NCBI GenBank assembly: GCA_027483645.1
Contig: JAIXUD010000006.1
Location: 1-64,000, forward strand
From: Sphingobacteriales bacterium
GTDB lineage: Bacteria > Bacteroidota > Bacteroidia > Chitinophagales > CAIOSU01
Direction: 5' to 3'
DNA: 64,000 nt
Under the pieces are notes generated by a model. It was given only the letters and a program-made list of their open reading frames with translations. It ran no database searches and was not told where the DNA came from. Position 1 is the first letter of the stretch; each line of letters begins with the position of its first letter. The position numbers were made by a program, and so were the translations under genes. Of this stretch, positions 8,061-16,840 are shown piece after piece.

Positions 8061-8639
8061 CTAAGCATACCGCAAATCCACACTAAAGTCCTTAGGGTGG
8101 CGGGGGTGGATGTTTTTGTAGAAGGCCATTATCTCGCGTAGGTCTTTTTCCATATCGCCGCTGGGGTGTATAAACTTGCCTACGCCTGCTTTCTTCTTTT
8201 TATAATCTAAGTACCCCAAGCCAATAGGTACGCCCGCTTGCACCGCTACGTGGTAGAAACCCGTTTTCCACTCGGTACGTTTGGCGCGGGTACCCTCGGG
8301 TGTTACTACCAAGGTAAGGCGCGGGTTGGCACGGAAAAGGTCTACCATTGCCTCGGTCATACTCTTACGTTCGGTGCTGCCTACTTTGGGGCTACGGTCA
8401 ATCCAGATGGCGCCCAGGTTCTCGATGATGCGGCTGATGATGGGCGTGTTTTGCCACTCGTTTTTGATGGTAAACCGTATGCGGATACCCAGTAGGCCGA
8501 ATGCCCCCATCATATACATAAGGTCCCAGTTGCTGGTATGCGGGGAGGCTATCATCACACAGTTGTGTGCATCATCGGTCATACTTTCATTATCCAACTC
8601 CCAGCCCTTAAACTTAAACCATGCAGTGTATATGCTCAT
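8061..8639 (-). CDS. Lysophospholipid acyltransferase family protein (PlsC-like)
   Basis: 192 aa. It shows the acyltransferase HX4D motif HTSNWD (His34, Asp39) and PEGTR at 114-118. This is a short, single-domain version of the 1-acylglycerol-3-phosphate acyltransferase fold, expected at the inner membrane. The substrate is uncertain: the family includes phospholipid and other lipid acyltransferases. A -7-like TACCTTTG lies just 4 nt before the ATG on the minus strand (8651 to 8644), which could mean a very short or leaderless mRNA; no good -33 was found. A second, longer PlsC-like gene is at 20343-21104. Confidence 0.85.
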   Translation of the reverse strand: MSIYTAWFKFKGWELDNESMTDDAHNCVMIASPHTSNWDLMYMMGAFGLLGIRIRFTIKNEWQNTPIISRIIENLGAIWIDRSPKVGSTERKSMTEAMVDLFRANPRLTLVVTPEGTRAKRTEWKTGFYHVAVQAGVPIGLGYLDYKKKKAGVGKFIHPSGDMEKDLREIMAFYKNIHPRHPKDFSVDLRYA

Positions 8640-9058
8640 AGTGCAAAGGTAGCATATTTGGCTTATGGTAAATAGTGGGCAGTAAGCACCGGTCTTTCAG
8701 TATTGTATAGTTTCTCGTTGGTATTTGGGGGTTTTGTCGTGTACTTTTCGCAAGTGTTGGCAAGGCTTTGGCGTTTTTCAAGAGTAACGATAAAGGGTAA
8801 AATAATTGCCCAAATCCACTATCCGAAAAGACCTTTAAAACTAGTAATCGTATTTAATTAAAAATGCCGTAGCATTAAGCGTGCCAACAAATGTGAGATA
8901 TAAAAATTAAAACCAAAATTAAAGTGTATCTTGTTCTTAACAAAATTATTGTTTGTAGTATTTAGTGAGCACACACACCTTAACTCGTTGAACTGATAGC
9001 CAATTTGATTTGTGAGCCTGCCTTTTGTATTAGTTGAACCATTTACAATGCCCCCGAA
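8640..9058. other. 419-bp AT-rich divergent intergenic region
   Basis: Lies between the divergent acyltransferase gene and the receiver-kinase operon. It is AT-rich, especially 8800-8960, and no coding frame was found. A precise -33/-7 pair for the plus-strand operon could not be assigned. Confidence 0.4.
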
Positions 9059-9505
9059 ATGTCTACACCACTTATTCTGCTACTTGCCGACGACGACGCA
9101 GATGACCGTTTTTTCTTTAAAAAAGCGGTGGAAGCTATATCACCGTTACCTGAATTTACCACCGTTTCTGATGGGCAAAAATTAATGGATTATCTAAATG
9201 CCCACCTCGATACGCTTCCAACCGTTATTTTTCTTGACTTAAATATGCCTCGAAAGAATGGGTTGGAATGCCTAGTGGAGATAAAAAGCAATGAAAACCT
9301 GAAACATATTCCGGTTGTGGCATATTCCACCTCTTTAAGGGATGAGACTGCCGATGTGCTTTATGATAACGGTGCCCACTACTACCTGCACAAGTGTGAG
9401 TACAACTTGCTTTCCCAGAACATCATGAAAATATTGCGCTACCTAGCCTTAAGCCCCTTGCAACCACAAAAAGGGGAATTCATAATCAATCTGCAGGAAG
9501 CGTAA
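9059..9505 (+). CDS. Stand-alone response regulator receiver protein
   Basis: 148 aa, a single CheY/Rcp1-like receiver with no output domain. The acidic pocket is DDDADD (11-16), the phosphoacceptor is Asp60 in FLDLNMP, the Ser/Thr switch is in YSTS, and the conserved Lys is in YLHK. The gene ends 17 bp before the CheB-CheR-kinase hybrid, so they are probably one operon. It is expected to exchange phosphate with that kinase. Confidence 0.9.
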   Translation: MSTPLILLLADDDADDRFFFKKAVEAISPLPEFTTVSDGQKLMDYLNAHLDTLPTVIFLDLNMPRKNGLECLVEIKSNENLKHIPVVAYSTSLRDETADVLYDNGAHYYLHKCEYNLLSQNIMKILRYLALSPLQPQKGEFIINLQEA

Positions 9506-9522
9506 GATATTACAATTAATTT

Positions 9523-12500
9523 ATGACAGAAGCCAATACAAATAGCCACCCAGAGGCATTAACGCCAATAATTGATACATTTCCAATAGTGGCTATCGGG
9601 GCATCATCGGGTGGCTTAGAAGCAGTTACAGAATTGTTTAAGTCGCTGGCGCCCGATACGGGCATGGCCTATATTTTCATACAACACCTTAGCGCCGACC
9701 ATAAAAGTATTTTGACAGAACTCTTGGCCAAAACTACCAAGATGAAGGTGCAGGAGATTGAGGATATGGAGCTGATGAAGCCCAACAATGTGTATGTAAT
9801 ACCCAGCACCAAAGGTATTGAAGTAATGGATGGGCACATACAACTAATACCCCGCGCTAAAACCGGTGCGCAACTTACTATAGATGTATTGTTTACTTCT
9901 TTGGCCGAAACGCACAAAGAAGATGCTATTGGCGTAGTGCTCTCGGGCAATGCCAGCGATGGTACCATTGGGCTTAGGGCCATTAAGCAAGAAGGTGGCA
10001 TCACTTTTGCACAAGATAGCTCCGCCAAATATGACAGTATGCCCCAGTCTGCCATAAGTGAGGGTGTTGCCGACTTTATTCTATCGCCCAAAGAAATTGC
10101 CAAAGAACTGGGCCGGATAAGCAAGCATGCTTTTAAAGACAAAAAGACCCTACGCCCAGGTAGGGAAAGTGCTATCGATGATGCGCTGCCCGAATTGAGA
10201 AGCATATTGCAGCTATTGCAAAAAACTACTGCCGTAAATTTTAGCGGCTACAAAATGAGCACCATCAAGAGGCGCATTTTGCGTAGGATGCTTATCTATA
10301 AAATTGCCACATTAGGCCAATACTATAAACTACTCAACACCAATAGCAACGAAGTAGACATACTTTATAACGACCTGCTGATAAACGTAACCGACTTTTT
10401 TAGAGATGTAGACACCTTTCATTACTTGAAGAATACGCTGTTCCCTAAAATAATAAAAGCCAAACAACCTAATGAGAAGCTGCGCGTATGGGTTACGGCC
10501 TGTTCCACAGGGCAAGAAGCATATTCAATAGCCATGCTATTGGTGGAGCTATTGGGCGATAAGTTGGCGAAGAAGCAAGTGCAGATTTTTGCGTCGGACT
10601 TGAGCGAGCAAGCCATTAAACGAGCGCGTGCGGGTATTTACAGCAAAAACGAGATAAAAGCCATAAGCACCAAGCGGCTCACCGAGTTTTTTGTTGAGAA
10701 AGAAGGCCATTTCCAGATAAACAAGAGTGTGCGCGAGCTCTGCATATTTGCGCCCCACAACATATTGGGCGACCCCCCGTTTTCGCACATCGATTTTGTA
10801 AGCTGCTGCAACATGCTTATCTACTTCGATAATGATAGCCAAAAGAAGGTGTTCACCACCTTCCATTATGCATTGGCACCGGGTGGTTATTTAATGCTCG
10901 GTAAGTCAGAAACTACCGGCTCATCGCCCTACTTTACCGCCATTAGTAACAAGCTTAAAATATATTCGCGCCGAGCGGGATTGCGTACCTTACCGGCGCT
11001 CGATTCGAAATATCCATATACCATTATTAATAAAAACGTACCGAAGCCCGTAATAGAGGTATTGGATGCGGATGCCGTAATAAGCAATATCTTATTTTCA
11101 AGGTTTATGCCCGCCTATGTGGTAATTAACCAAAGCTTCGATATTATTCGCTTTAAAGGTGCCACGGCCAGTTATCTACAACACCATACCGGCAAGGCCT
11201 CGTTGAATATTATAAGCATGGCACGCCCCGAGATAGCCTTTGAACTGCGCAATGCCATAAGCCAGGTAATTGAAACGAAGCTTGAAGCAAGCAAGCATGG
11301 CATAGAAATGCAGGATGGCGATAAATGGGAAACCATTGCCATAAGTGTAATACCTATAGCACCCGATGATAGTAATACCTTACTGTTGGTAGTATTTTCC
11401 AACGAAAGTAACAGCGATGCAGACCTTACAAAGAAAAGCCATGGGATATCAGCCAAAAAAGGCCAAACCATAAAAACATTAAAGGCTGAACTAGCCCATG
11501 TAAAGGCCCAAATGACCGCCCTTGCAGAAGAAAAGGAAAAGGCCTACGAAGTATTGCAAGCTATTAACGAGGAAATACTGACTAATAATGAGGAGTTCCA
11601 GAGTATGAACGAAGAGCTGGATACCAGCAAAGAAGAAGTGGAGTGTGCCAATGAGGAGCTTACAACCATCAACCAAGAGCTGCAAACCCGCAATGAGCAA
11701 TTAGCTGAAGCATACGATTTTTCGGAAGCTATTACGGCTACCATGCATGAGCCTATGCTGGTGCTTGATAAAGACTTGCGTGTAAGAACTTGCAATACAG
11801 CCTTTTGCAAAACCTTCTTGGTAATGAAAACAGATACTGAAGGGAGGTTACTATTTGAACTGGGCAACAAGCAGTGGGATATATCCGACTTGCGAAAGCT
11901 ATTGGAAAACATTGGTGCCCAAGATAAGTATGTGCACAATTATGAGCTAACCCATGTTTTCCCCGACATTGGCAAAAAAACCATGTTGCTTAACGCCAGG
12001 CGCATTGAGCAAAAGGTAAGCGATAAGCAATTGGTGCTATTGGCATTTACGGATATAACAGAGATCACCCGCAAGCGTAAGGCAGAAACCAAAGGGCTGG
12101 AGGATATAATAAGCCTGCGCACCAGCGCATTAAGGGATAGTAACATTGCCCTGGCTGGGCGAAATATTGCCTTGCAAAAGATGATAAAAGAGCTGGAAAC
12201 GTTTACGTTTATCTCCAGCCACGACTTGCAAGAGCCGCTAAGGAAGATAAGGAACTTTGCCAGCACCCTTTTAAAGGAAGAGAAAAAGAACCTTAGTGCC
12301 AGTGGCCAGGATTATTTGCAGCGCATGAGTGAATCAGTAAAACGTATGCAGCGGCTTATTGAGGATTTGCTTACCTACTCGCGTGCCAAAGATGCTACCC
12401 ATAGTTTGGAAGAAACCGACCTGAATAAAGTAATAGCTGGCGTGGTTGCAGAATTTGATGATGCCTTGAAAGAGAAAAAAGGTATTGTAACAGCTGATGG

Positions 12501-12912
12501 CCTTTGCCAGTTGGCTATTATCCCTTTTCAATTTAGGCAGCTTATGCAAAACCTGCTGAGCAATTCCATTAAGTTTGCCCATGGCAAAAGACCATTGAGA
12601 ATTGCCATATCCAGCTCATCGGGTATAGGTAGCAGTTTCGATAATGATGCTTTGGAGCCTAACGTAGTCTATTGCCGCTTGTCCGTTACTGACAATGGCA
12701 TCGGTTTCGACCCGATATACAAAGACCGCATATTTGAGGTGTTCCAGCGCTTGCACGAGTATGAAGAATACAACGGGACAGGTATTGGCTTGGCCATCTG
12801 TAAGCGTATTGTGGAAAACCACCAAGGTGTAATATGCGCCACGGGTGTGCTAGGCAAAGGAACGCAGATTGATATTTACATACCTATGGAACAGAAATTA
12901 AAACAGCAATGA
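9523..12912 (+). CDS. CheB-CheR-PAS-histidine kinase hybrid
   Basis: 1129 aa, cytoplasmic, no membrane segment. In order: CheB methylesterase domain (about 20-200) with triad Ser28 in GASSGG, His55 and Asp146; CheR methyltransferase N-terminal and SAM-binding regions (about 215-490, with VTACSTGQEAYSIAM); a PAS-like region; a Gln/Glu-rich coiled coil (about 640-735); a second PAS (about 740-855); HisKA with His900 in SSHDLQEP; and HATPase_c with the N box around LLSNSIKFAH and G box GTGIGLAICKR. Neither CheB nor CheR is preceded by chemoreceptor genes here. The next receiver gene overlaps its stop by 4 bp. Likely a phosphorelay sensor; whether the methylation domains are catalytic or regulatory is unknown. 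Confidence 0.93.
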   Translation: MTEANTNSHPEALTPIIDTFPIVAIGASSGGLEAVTELFKSLAPDTGMAYIFIQHLSADHKSILTELLAKTTKMKVQEIEDMELMKPNNVYVIPSTKGIEVMDGHIQLIPRAKTGAQLTIDVLFTSLAETHKEDAIGVVLSGNASDGTIGLRAIKQEGGITFAQDSSAKYDSMPQSAISEGVADFILSPKEIAKELGRISKHAFKDKKTLRPGRESAIDDALPELRSILQLLQKTTAVNFSGYKMSTIKRRILRRMLIYKIATLGQYYKLLNTNSNEVDILYNDLLINVTDFFRDVDTFHYLKNTLFPKIIKAKQPNEKLRVWVTACSTGQEAYSIAMLLVELLGDKLAKKQVQIFASDLSEQAIKRARAGIYSKNEIKAISTKRLTEFFVEKEGHFQINKSVRELCIFAPHNILGDPPFSHIDFVSCCNMLIYFDNDSQKKVFTTFHYALAPGGYLMLGKSETTGSSPYFTAISNKLKIYSRRAGLRTLPALDSKYPYTIINKNVPKPVIEVLDADAVISNILFSRFMPAYVVINQSFDIIRFKGATASYLQHHTGKASLNIISMARPEIAFELRNAISQVIETKLEASKHGIEMQDGDKWETIAISVIPIAPDDSNTLLLVVFSNESNSDADLTKKSHGISAKKGQTIKTLKAELAHVKAQMTALAEEKEKAYEVLQAINEEILTNNEEFQSMNEELDTSKEEVECANEELTTINQELQTRNEQLAEAYDFSEAITATMHEPMLVLDKDLRVRTCNTAFCKTFLVMKTDTEGRLLFELGNKQWDISDLRKLLENIGAQDKYVHNYELTHVFPDIGKKTMLLNARRIEQKVSDKQLVLLAFTDITEITRKRKAETKGLEDIISLRTSALRDSNIALAGRNIALQKMIKELETFTFISSHDLQEPLRKIRNFASTLLKEEKKNLSASGQDYLQRMSESVKRMQRLIEDLLTYSRAKDATHSLEETDLNKVIAGVVAEFDDALKEKKGIVTADGLCQLAIIPFQFRQLMQNLLSNSIKFAHGKRPLRIAISSSSGIGSSFDNDALEPNVVYCRLSVTDNGIGFDPIYKDRIFEVFQRLHEYEEYNGTGIGLAICKRIVENHQGVICATGVLGKGTQIDIYIPMEQKLKQQ

Positions 12913-13337
12913 TGAATAAGAGTGGACCAGTAGTAGTAATTGAGGATGACTTGGATGATCAAGAGATGTTGGATGAAATATTCCAGAAGCTAGGGTACAA
13001 AAACAAAATTGTGTTTTTCGCCGATGGCAACAAAGCCCTGGAATATTTAAACCGTACCGATATTACGCCGTTCCTCATACTATCGGATGTGAACATGCCG
13101 CGCATTAATGGTTTCGAGCTAAGGGCCAAAGTTCACACCAACGCACAACTGCAGTTAAAGTGCATCCCTTATTTGTTTTTCACCACTAGCGCCTCTAAGG
13201 CGGCTGTAATAGATGCCTATTCCATCTCGGTGCAAGGCTTTTTTGTAAAGCCGAATAGTTTCGATAAGCTTGAAAGCACGATAAGGAAGATTATGGAATA
13301 TTGGATGGAATGCATTGCTCCTAATGAGTATGACTGA
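12909..13337 (+). CDS. Stand-alone response regulator receiver protein
   Basis: 142 aa, receiver only. The acidic residues are EDDLDD (12-17), the phosphoacceptor is Asp60 in LSDVNMP, the Thr switch is in FFTTS and the Lys is in FFVKP. The ATG overlaps the kinase stop (ATGATG/TGA arrangement), so translation is coupled. Similar Rcp1-like proteins accompany CheB-CheR hybrid kinases in many genomes. With the receiver at 9059 this gives the kinase two alternative phosphate acceptors. Confidence 0.9.
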   Translation: MMNKSGPVVVIEDDLDDQEMLDEIFQKLGYKNKIVFFADGNKALEYLNRTDITPFLILSDVNMPRINGFELRAKVHTNAQLQLKCIPYLFFTTSASKAAVIDAYSISVQGFFVKPNSFDKLESTIRKIMEYWMECIAPNEYD

Positions 13338-13346
13338 GGATGTGGC

Positions 13347-13901
13347 TCACTGCGCCGCTGGCGCACCATATACCACTTCAAACTTAGAACCTAGCAAGTA
13401 CCAATTAGCCTCATTTTGAAACAAGCCAACGGGCTTCATGGTAAACTCGATTGGGGTCGCCTTTAAGTGCAGCACAATTTGCAGTACCACATCCTTATCG
13501 TTTTGGGTTACTTGCATTAGTTGCAGCTTGCTAATGTCGCCGCCTTTAGCGGTAATTTCTTCCCGCAGGGTGATAATCTCTTTCTTTAATGCCGTAACTA
13601 ACATATGCTCGGCTTTTGCGCCAAATTCTTGTGCAGCAGTATCGTTGGTATTGGTGCTTTCTATGCCCAGCACATCGCCCACGCCAGGCAGGTATTGGTT
13701 GGCACAGGTAAAATCCGCATCGCGCAGGCAAAGCGCTAAGCTCTGCGACAAAGCTTCGGGCGTTTTGTATTTACAATCGGCGGTATGCTGCAGCGCTAAG
13801 CCCTTATCCTCGGCTTTGCTTTTGCAAGAAGAAAGCAAAAACATCAAACTCAGAACAGCCATCACGCCCCAAAGGGGCATCATAATTCTAGCGGGGGGCA
13901 T
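13347..13901 (-). CDS. Putative lipoprotein of unknown function
   Basis: About 184 aa if started at the ATG at 13901. Alternatives are ATG 13952 (17 residues longer), ATG 13883/13880 (shorter) and the extreme 14039, which lies in a dispersed repeat and is rejected. The signal is hydrophobic with the lipobox LSSC. A GGAGGG stretch precedes the 13901 ATG. The mature part has paired cysteines (DCKY, LCLRDADFTC) and a C-terminal half with alternating strands (VVLQIVLHLKATPIEF) reminiscent of NTF2-like lipoproteins, but no family is recognised. The sequence just upstream of the chosen start resembles a repeat at 49168-49203. Confidence 0.7.
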   Translation of the reverse strand: MPPARIMMPLWGVMAVLSLMFLLSSCKSKAEDKGLALQHTADCKYKTPEALSQSLALCLRDADFTCANQYLPGVGDVLGIESTNTNDTAAQEFGAKAEHMLVTALKKEIITLREEITAKGGDISKLQLMQVTQNDKDVVLQIVLHLKATPIEFTMKPVGLFQNEANWYLLGSKFEVVYGAPAAQ

Positions 13902-13975
13902 CGCCCTCCGAACGCTATGCGTTTCAGGTAATGTGGTTAATTGTGTGTCCATTGTTGTGTTTTTCTCTATGCTGC

Positions 13976-14058
13976 GGTCTGTGGTCAGTCGTCCGTGGTC
14001 CAACCATGGTCCTTGGTCCATCGTCCATCGTCCAACCATCGTCTATCGTCCATCGTCC
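13976..14058. repeat. Long GTCCACGG/GTCGAC-family repeat tract
   Basis: About 83 bp of iterated degenerate units (GTCCATCG, GTCCAACC, GTCCGTGG, GTCTATCG). It is the longest tract of this family in the window. Its right end contains the stop codon and last codons (ADDGR) of the minus-strand MFS gene at 14043, so insertion or expansion has redefined that C-terminus. Confidence 0.8.
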
Positions 14059-15311
14059 GCCATTATATGCAAGTTACGCAAAATCTTCGCCCTTGCGGCG
14101 GTAATGCCTACCACCAGTAGCGTCATACTGCCGCCAAATACCACCGCAGGCACGGTGCCGAACCAATGGGCAGTAACGCCCGACTCAAACTCGCCCAGCT
14201 CGTTGGAGGAGCCCACAAAGATATTGTTAACGGCCGATACGCGGCCCTTCATGTGCTCGGGCGTATGCAGCTGTAGTAGGGTGCTGCGCACGTTTACGCT
14301 CACGCTATCGAATACACCCGTGAGGAACAGCATTATTAACGATAACCAAAACCAAGGTGACAAGCCAAAGCCTATAATGGCCAACCCGAAGAAGGCTACC
14401 GCTATCAGCATTTTTTGTCCGGCATTTTGCTGAATAGGGTATCGTGCTAGGAAAAACGTCATTACTACTGCGCCTAATGCAGGTGCAGCGCGTAAGATGC
14501 CCAGCCCCTGTGGGCCAATCATCAAAATGTCGTTGGCAAATACGGGCAACAACGCTACGGCACCACCAAACAGTACGGCAAACATATCCAGTGATAGCGC
14601 GTTAAGGATAATCTTGTTTTTGAACACAAACCGCAGCCCCTCGGTTAGTCGCTCACCCATACTCTCTTTGGTGTTGGTTTGTACGCTGGCAGGCAAAGGC
14701 CTAGCAGCTACCATGGTAGTAAAACCCAGTGCTATAACCACGAGTATAGCTTGTATAAAAAACGTGTTGTGTACGCCCGCAAAGCCATACAGCAGCCCGC
14801 CCAGCGCAGGTCCCGCAACCGAGGCGATGTGCCAGTTGGCACTGCTCCAAGTTACAGCATTCTGGAACTGCTTTTTGTCAACCAATTGTGGCATGAAGGC
14901 AAACATGCCTGGCCCCAAAAAGCTACGGGCTATGCCGGTAATAAAGATGATGATGTAGATGGGGTATACGCGGCTATCAAATAAGTGCTGAGAATAATCG
15001 AAGGTGTAAAGCCACAGCAAAACAGAACAAAATACCAACGCGGCTATGGCCATTACAATAATGCGCTTGCGGTGTACCTTATCCACCATATGGCCGGCCA
15101 CAAACGAGAAACCGATATGTGGTATTACCTCTGCTAATCCAATGGAGCCTAGCAACAGCTTGCTGCCTGTTTTCTCATAGATGAGCCAACCCACCACCAC
15201 GCTCTGTATCTGTATAGCGAGCGTAATGCAAAACCGCATCATAAGGAAATAGCGAAAATCCTTTACCTGTAGGGCTTCGTAAGGGTTGTACTTAGGGAGG
15301 AGATCGCTCAT
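14043..15311 (-). CDS. MFS transporter (MFS_3/EntS-like exporter)
   Basis: 422 aa with about 12 hydrophobic segments. The N-terminal half carries the MFS loop 2-3 motif as GHMVDKVHRKR. A second half of similar layout follows after the cytoplasmic segment TNTKESMGERLTEGLRFVFKN, typical of the EntS/MFS_3 branch of drug or siderophore exporters. The substrate is unknown. The final residues and stop codon are encoded by a dispersed repeat. The gene starts 130 bp downstream of the ilvE stop on the same strand, with a pair of inverted repeats in between. Confidence 0.88.
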   Translation of the reverse strand: MSDLLPKYNPYEALQVKDFRYFLMMRFCITLAIQIQSVVVGWLIYEKTGSKLLLGSIGLAEVIPHIGFSFVAGHMVDKVHRKRIIVMAIAALVFCSVLLWLYTFDYSQHLFDSRVYPIYIIIFITGIARSFLGPGMFAFMPQLVDKKQFQNAVTWSSANWHIASVAGPALGGLLYGFAGVHNTFFIQAILVVIALGFTTMVAARPLPASVQTNTKESMGERLTEGLRFVFKNKIILNALSLDMFAVLFGGAVALLPVFANDILMIGPQGLGILRAAPALGAVVMTFFLARYPIQQNAGQKMLIAVAFFGLAIIGFGLSPWFWLSLIMLFLTGVFDSVSVNVRSTLLQLHTPEHMKGRVSAVNNIFVGSSNELGEFESGVTAHWFGTVPAVVFGGSMTLLVVGITAARAKILRNLHIMADDGR

Positions 15312-15319
15312 AGAAAGTT

Positions 15320-15350
15320 AGTCGATGGTCCACTGTCCATGGTCCACGGT
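15320..15350. repeat. Dispersed GTCCACGG/GTCGAC-family repeat, left arm
   Basis: Tract of GTCGATG/GTCCACTG/GTCCATG/GTCCACGG units immediately upstream of the minus-strand MFS start. It pairs as an imperfect inversion with 15411-15443. Confidence 0.75.
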
Positions 15351-15410
15351 TGTATAAGGTGATGGTTCCAAAGAAGTATTTTGTTACCGTTCTATGTTTG
15401 TTACAGTTTT

Positions 15411-15443
15411 TACCGTGGACCGTCGACCATCGTCCGTCGACTA
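15411..15443. repeat. Dispersed GTCCACGG/GTCGAC-family repeat, right arm
   Basis: CCGTGGACCGTCGACC and related units ending GTCGACTA. The terminal CTA is the reverse complement of the ilvE stop codon (15441-15443), so the repeat supplies the stop. It forms an inverted pair with 15320-15350 around about 60 bp. Confidence 0.75.
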
Positions 15444-16505
15444 TACAATAGTATTCCAGCTCTTTGCATCAGCAACCGCACCGGTGCGTATATCGCTGAG
15501 TTGTTTCTTTACGCGCATCATAAAGCTATCTGCGTTCCACTTTGGCAAGGGGTATTCTTTGCCGCGGATGGAGATATTTTCGATGGGGGCTACCACTGCG
15601 GCGGTACCTGCACCAAAAGCCTCGGTTACGCGGCCTGCACTAAGGGCGGTTTCCAGCTCATCTACGGTTATGCGGCGTTGCTCGGCTACTATGCCCAGCT
15701 CGCTGGCAAGGGTTAGAATGGAATCTCGGGTTACGCCATCCAATATGCTGGTGGAAAGCGGCGGGGTGGCCAATATGCCATCAATCACAAACATTACGTT
15801 CATGGTGCCAGCTTCATCCAAATACTTATGCTCTTTGGCATCCGTCCATAGCACTTGGTCGTAACCTTGTTGGCGAGCCAATTGGGTAGGTAGGAACGAG
15901 GCACCGTAGTTGCCGCCACATTTAGCATAGCCCGTACCGCCTTCGGCAGCACGCACATACTCTATCTCAATCTTCATATTGAGCGGCTTAGCATAGTATG
16001 GCCCTACCGGTGAGGTAACCACCATAAACAGGTACTTATCCGATATCTTCACGCCTAGGCGCTGCTCCGTGGCTATCATAAACGGGCGCAGGTATAGGGC
16101 ACCACCTTCGGTGCTAGGTATCCAGGCTGTATCGGTTTTCACCAGTTGCTTAATACCTTCTTTGAAAATGTCTTCAGGTATCGCTGGCATGCACATCCGC
16201 TCCAATGATTTTAGAAAGCGCTGGTAATGCTTCTCTATACGGAAGATGGAAACGCCGCCATCGGCCATTTTAAACGCCTTCATCCCTTCAAATACCGTTT
16301 GCGCATAGTGCAGCACCAAGCTGGTAGGGCTCAAGCTAATCTCACCAAAAGGTATAATTTGCGGTGCACCCCATTCGCCCTTATCATACTCCACTATCAA
16401 CATATGGTCGGCAGTATGTTTACCGAACTCCAAGTTGTTGAAATCAATCTGTTCCAAACGTGAAGTCGGGATTCGGCTTACCGGTATTTCAATAGGAGGG
16501 GTCAT
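15441..16505 (-). CDS. ilvE: Branched-chain amino acid aminotransferase
   Basis: 354 aa, the length of the longer (BCAT/eukaryotic-like) class of fold-type IV PLP transaminases. It interconverts Leu/Ile/Val and their 2-oxo acids with glutamate/2-oxoglutarate. The catalytic PLP lysine is Lys195 in GTGYAKCGGNYG. The substrate-loop segment FEGMKAF and the phosphate-cup region (SILDGVTRDSI, then AFGAGTAA) are also present. It stands alone, with no ilv/leu genes near. The stop codon lies in a dispersed repeat. Confidence 0.95.
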   Translation of the reverse strand: MTPPIEIPVSRIPTSRLEQIDFNNLEFGKHTADHMLIVEYDKGEWGAPQIIPFGEISLSPTSLVLHYAQTVFEGMKAFKMADGGVSIFRIEKHYQRFLKSLERMCMPAIPEDIFKEGIKQLVKTDTAWIPSTEGGALYLRPFMIATEQRLGVKISDKYLFMVVTSPVGPYYAKPLNMKIEIEYVRAAEGGTGYAKCGGNYGASFLPTQLARQQGYDQVLWTDAKEHKYLDEAGTMNVMFVIDGILATPPLSTSILDGVTRDSILTLASELGIVAEQRRITVDELETALSAGRVTEAFGAGTAAVVAPIENISIRGKEYPLPKWNADSFMMRVKKQLSDIRTGAVADAKSWNTIV

Positions 16506-16840
16506 AATCGGGTTGTTTGCGAGTGCGAAGTTAGCGGTTTTTTGGAGGTTTTAGTGTTCGGGGTTATTCATGCGCACAGGCGAATACCCTGCTCGTTAGC
16601 ATCCTAAGCTCGACTTTTGTTGCGTGGGCGATAGAGACGCAAAGTCCGTTTCATTCTCGTCCAATAGACGAGGACGAAATACCCCTCCCTTTTCATCAAA
16701 CAAACCTTATGCTTTGCCTGTTACATAGGGGCATCTCAAAACGTACATGTTATACCAAATTAGATGCTCATTGGCTGGAGCGGTATGCTGGTAATATTTA
16801 TCACCACACAGGTCTCACCTACAGCCCTTAACTTTGTGAT
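16506..16840. other. 335-bp divergent intergenic region ilvE / heme A synthase
   Basis: No gene detected. A short inverted repeat (TCTCGTCC-aatA-GACGAGGA type) is at about 16656-16676. TAACTTTG at 16829-16836 matches the -7 element but ends 4 nt before the heme A synthase ATG at 16841 and has no TTG at the right distance. If used, the mRNA would be leaderless. Confidence 0.4.

Noticed and set aside
8640-9058. Promoter of the CheB-CheR kinase operon
   Set aside because: Several TTG and TTTG words occur but none has the right TAnnTTTG partner and spacing.
13438-14433. 331-aa plus-strand ORF
   Set aside because: It is antisense to a lipoprotein and an MFS transporter whose frames have clear features; the ORF runs through a repeat and resembles no family.
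15394-15864. 156-aa plus-strand ORF opposite ilvE
   Set aside because: Antisense to conserved aminotransferase sequence; no features of its own.
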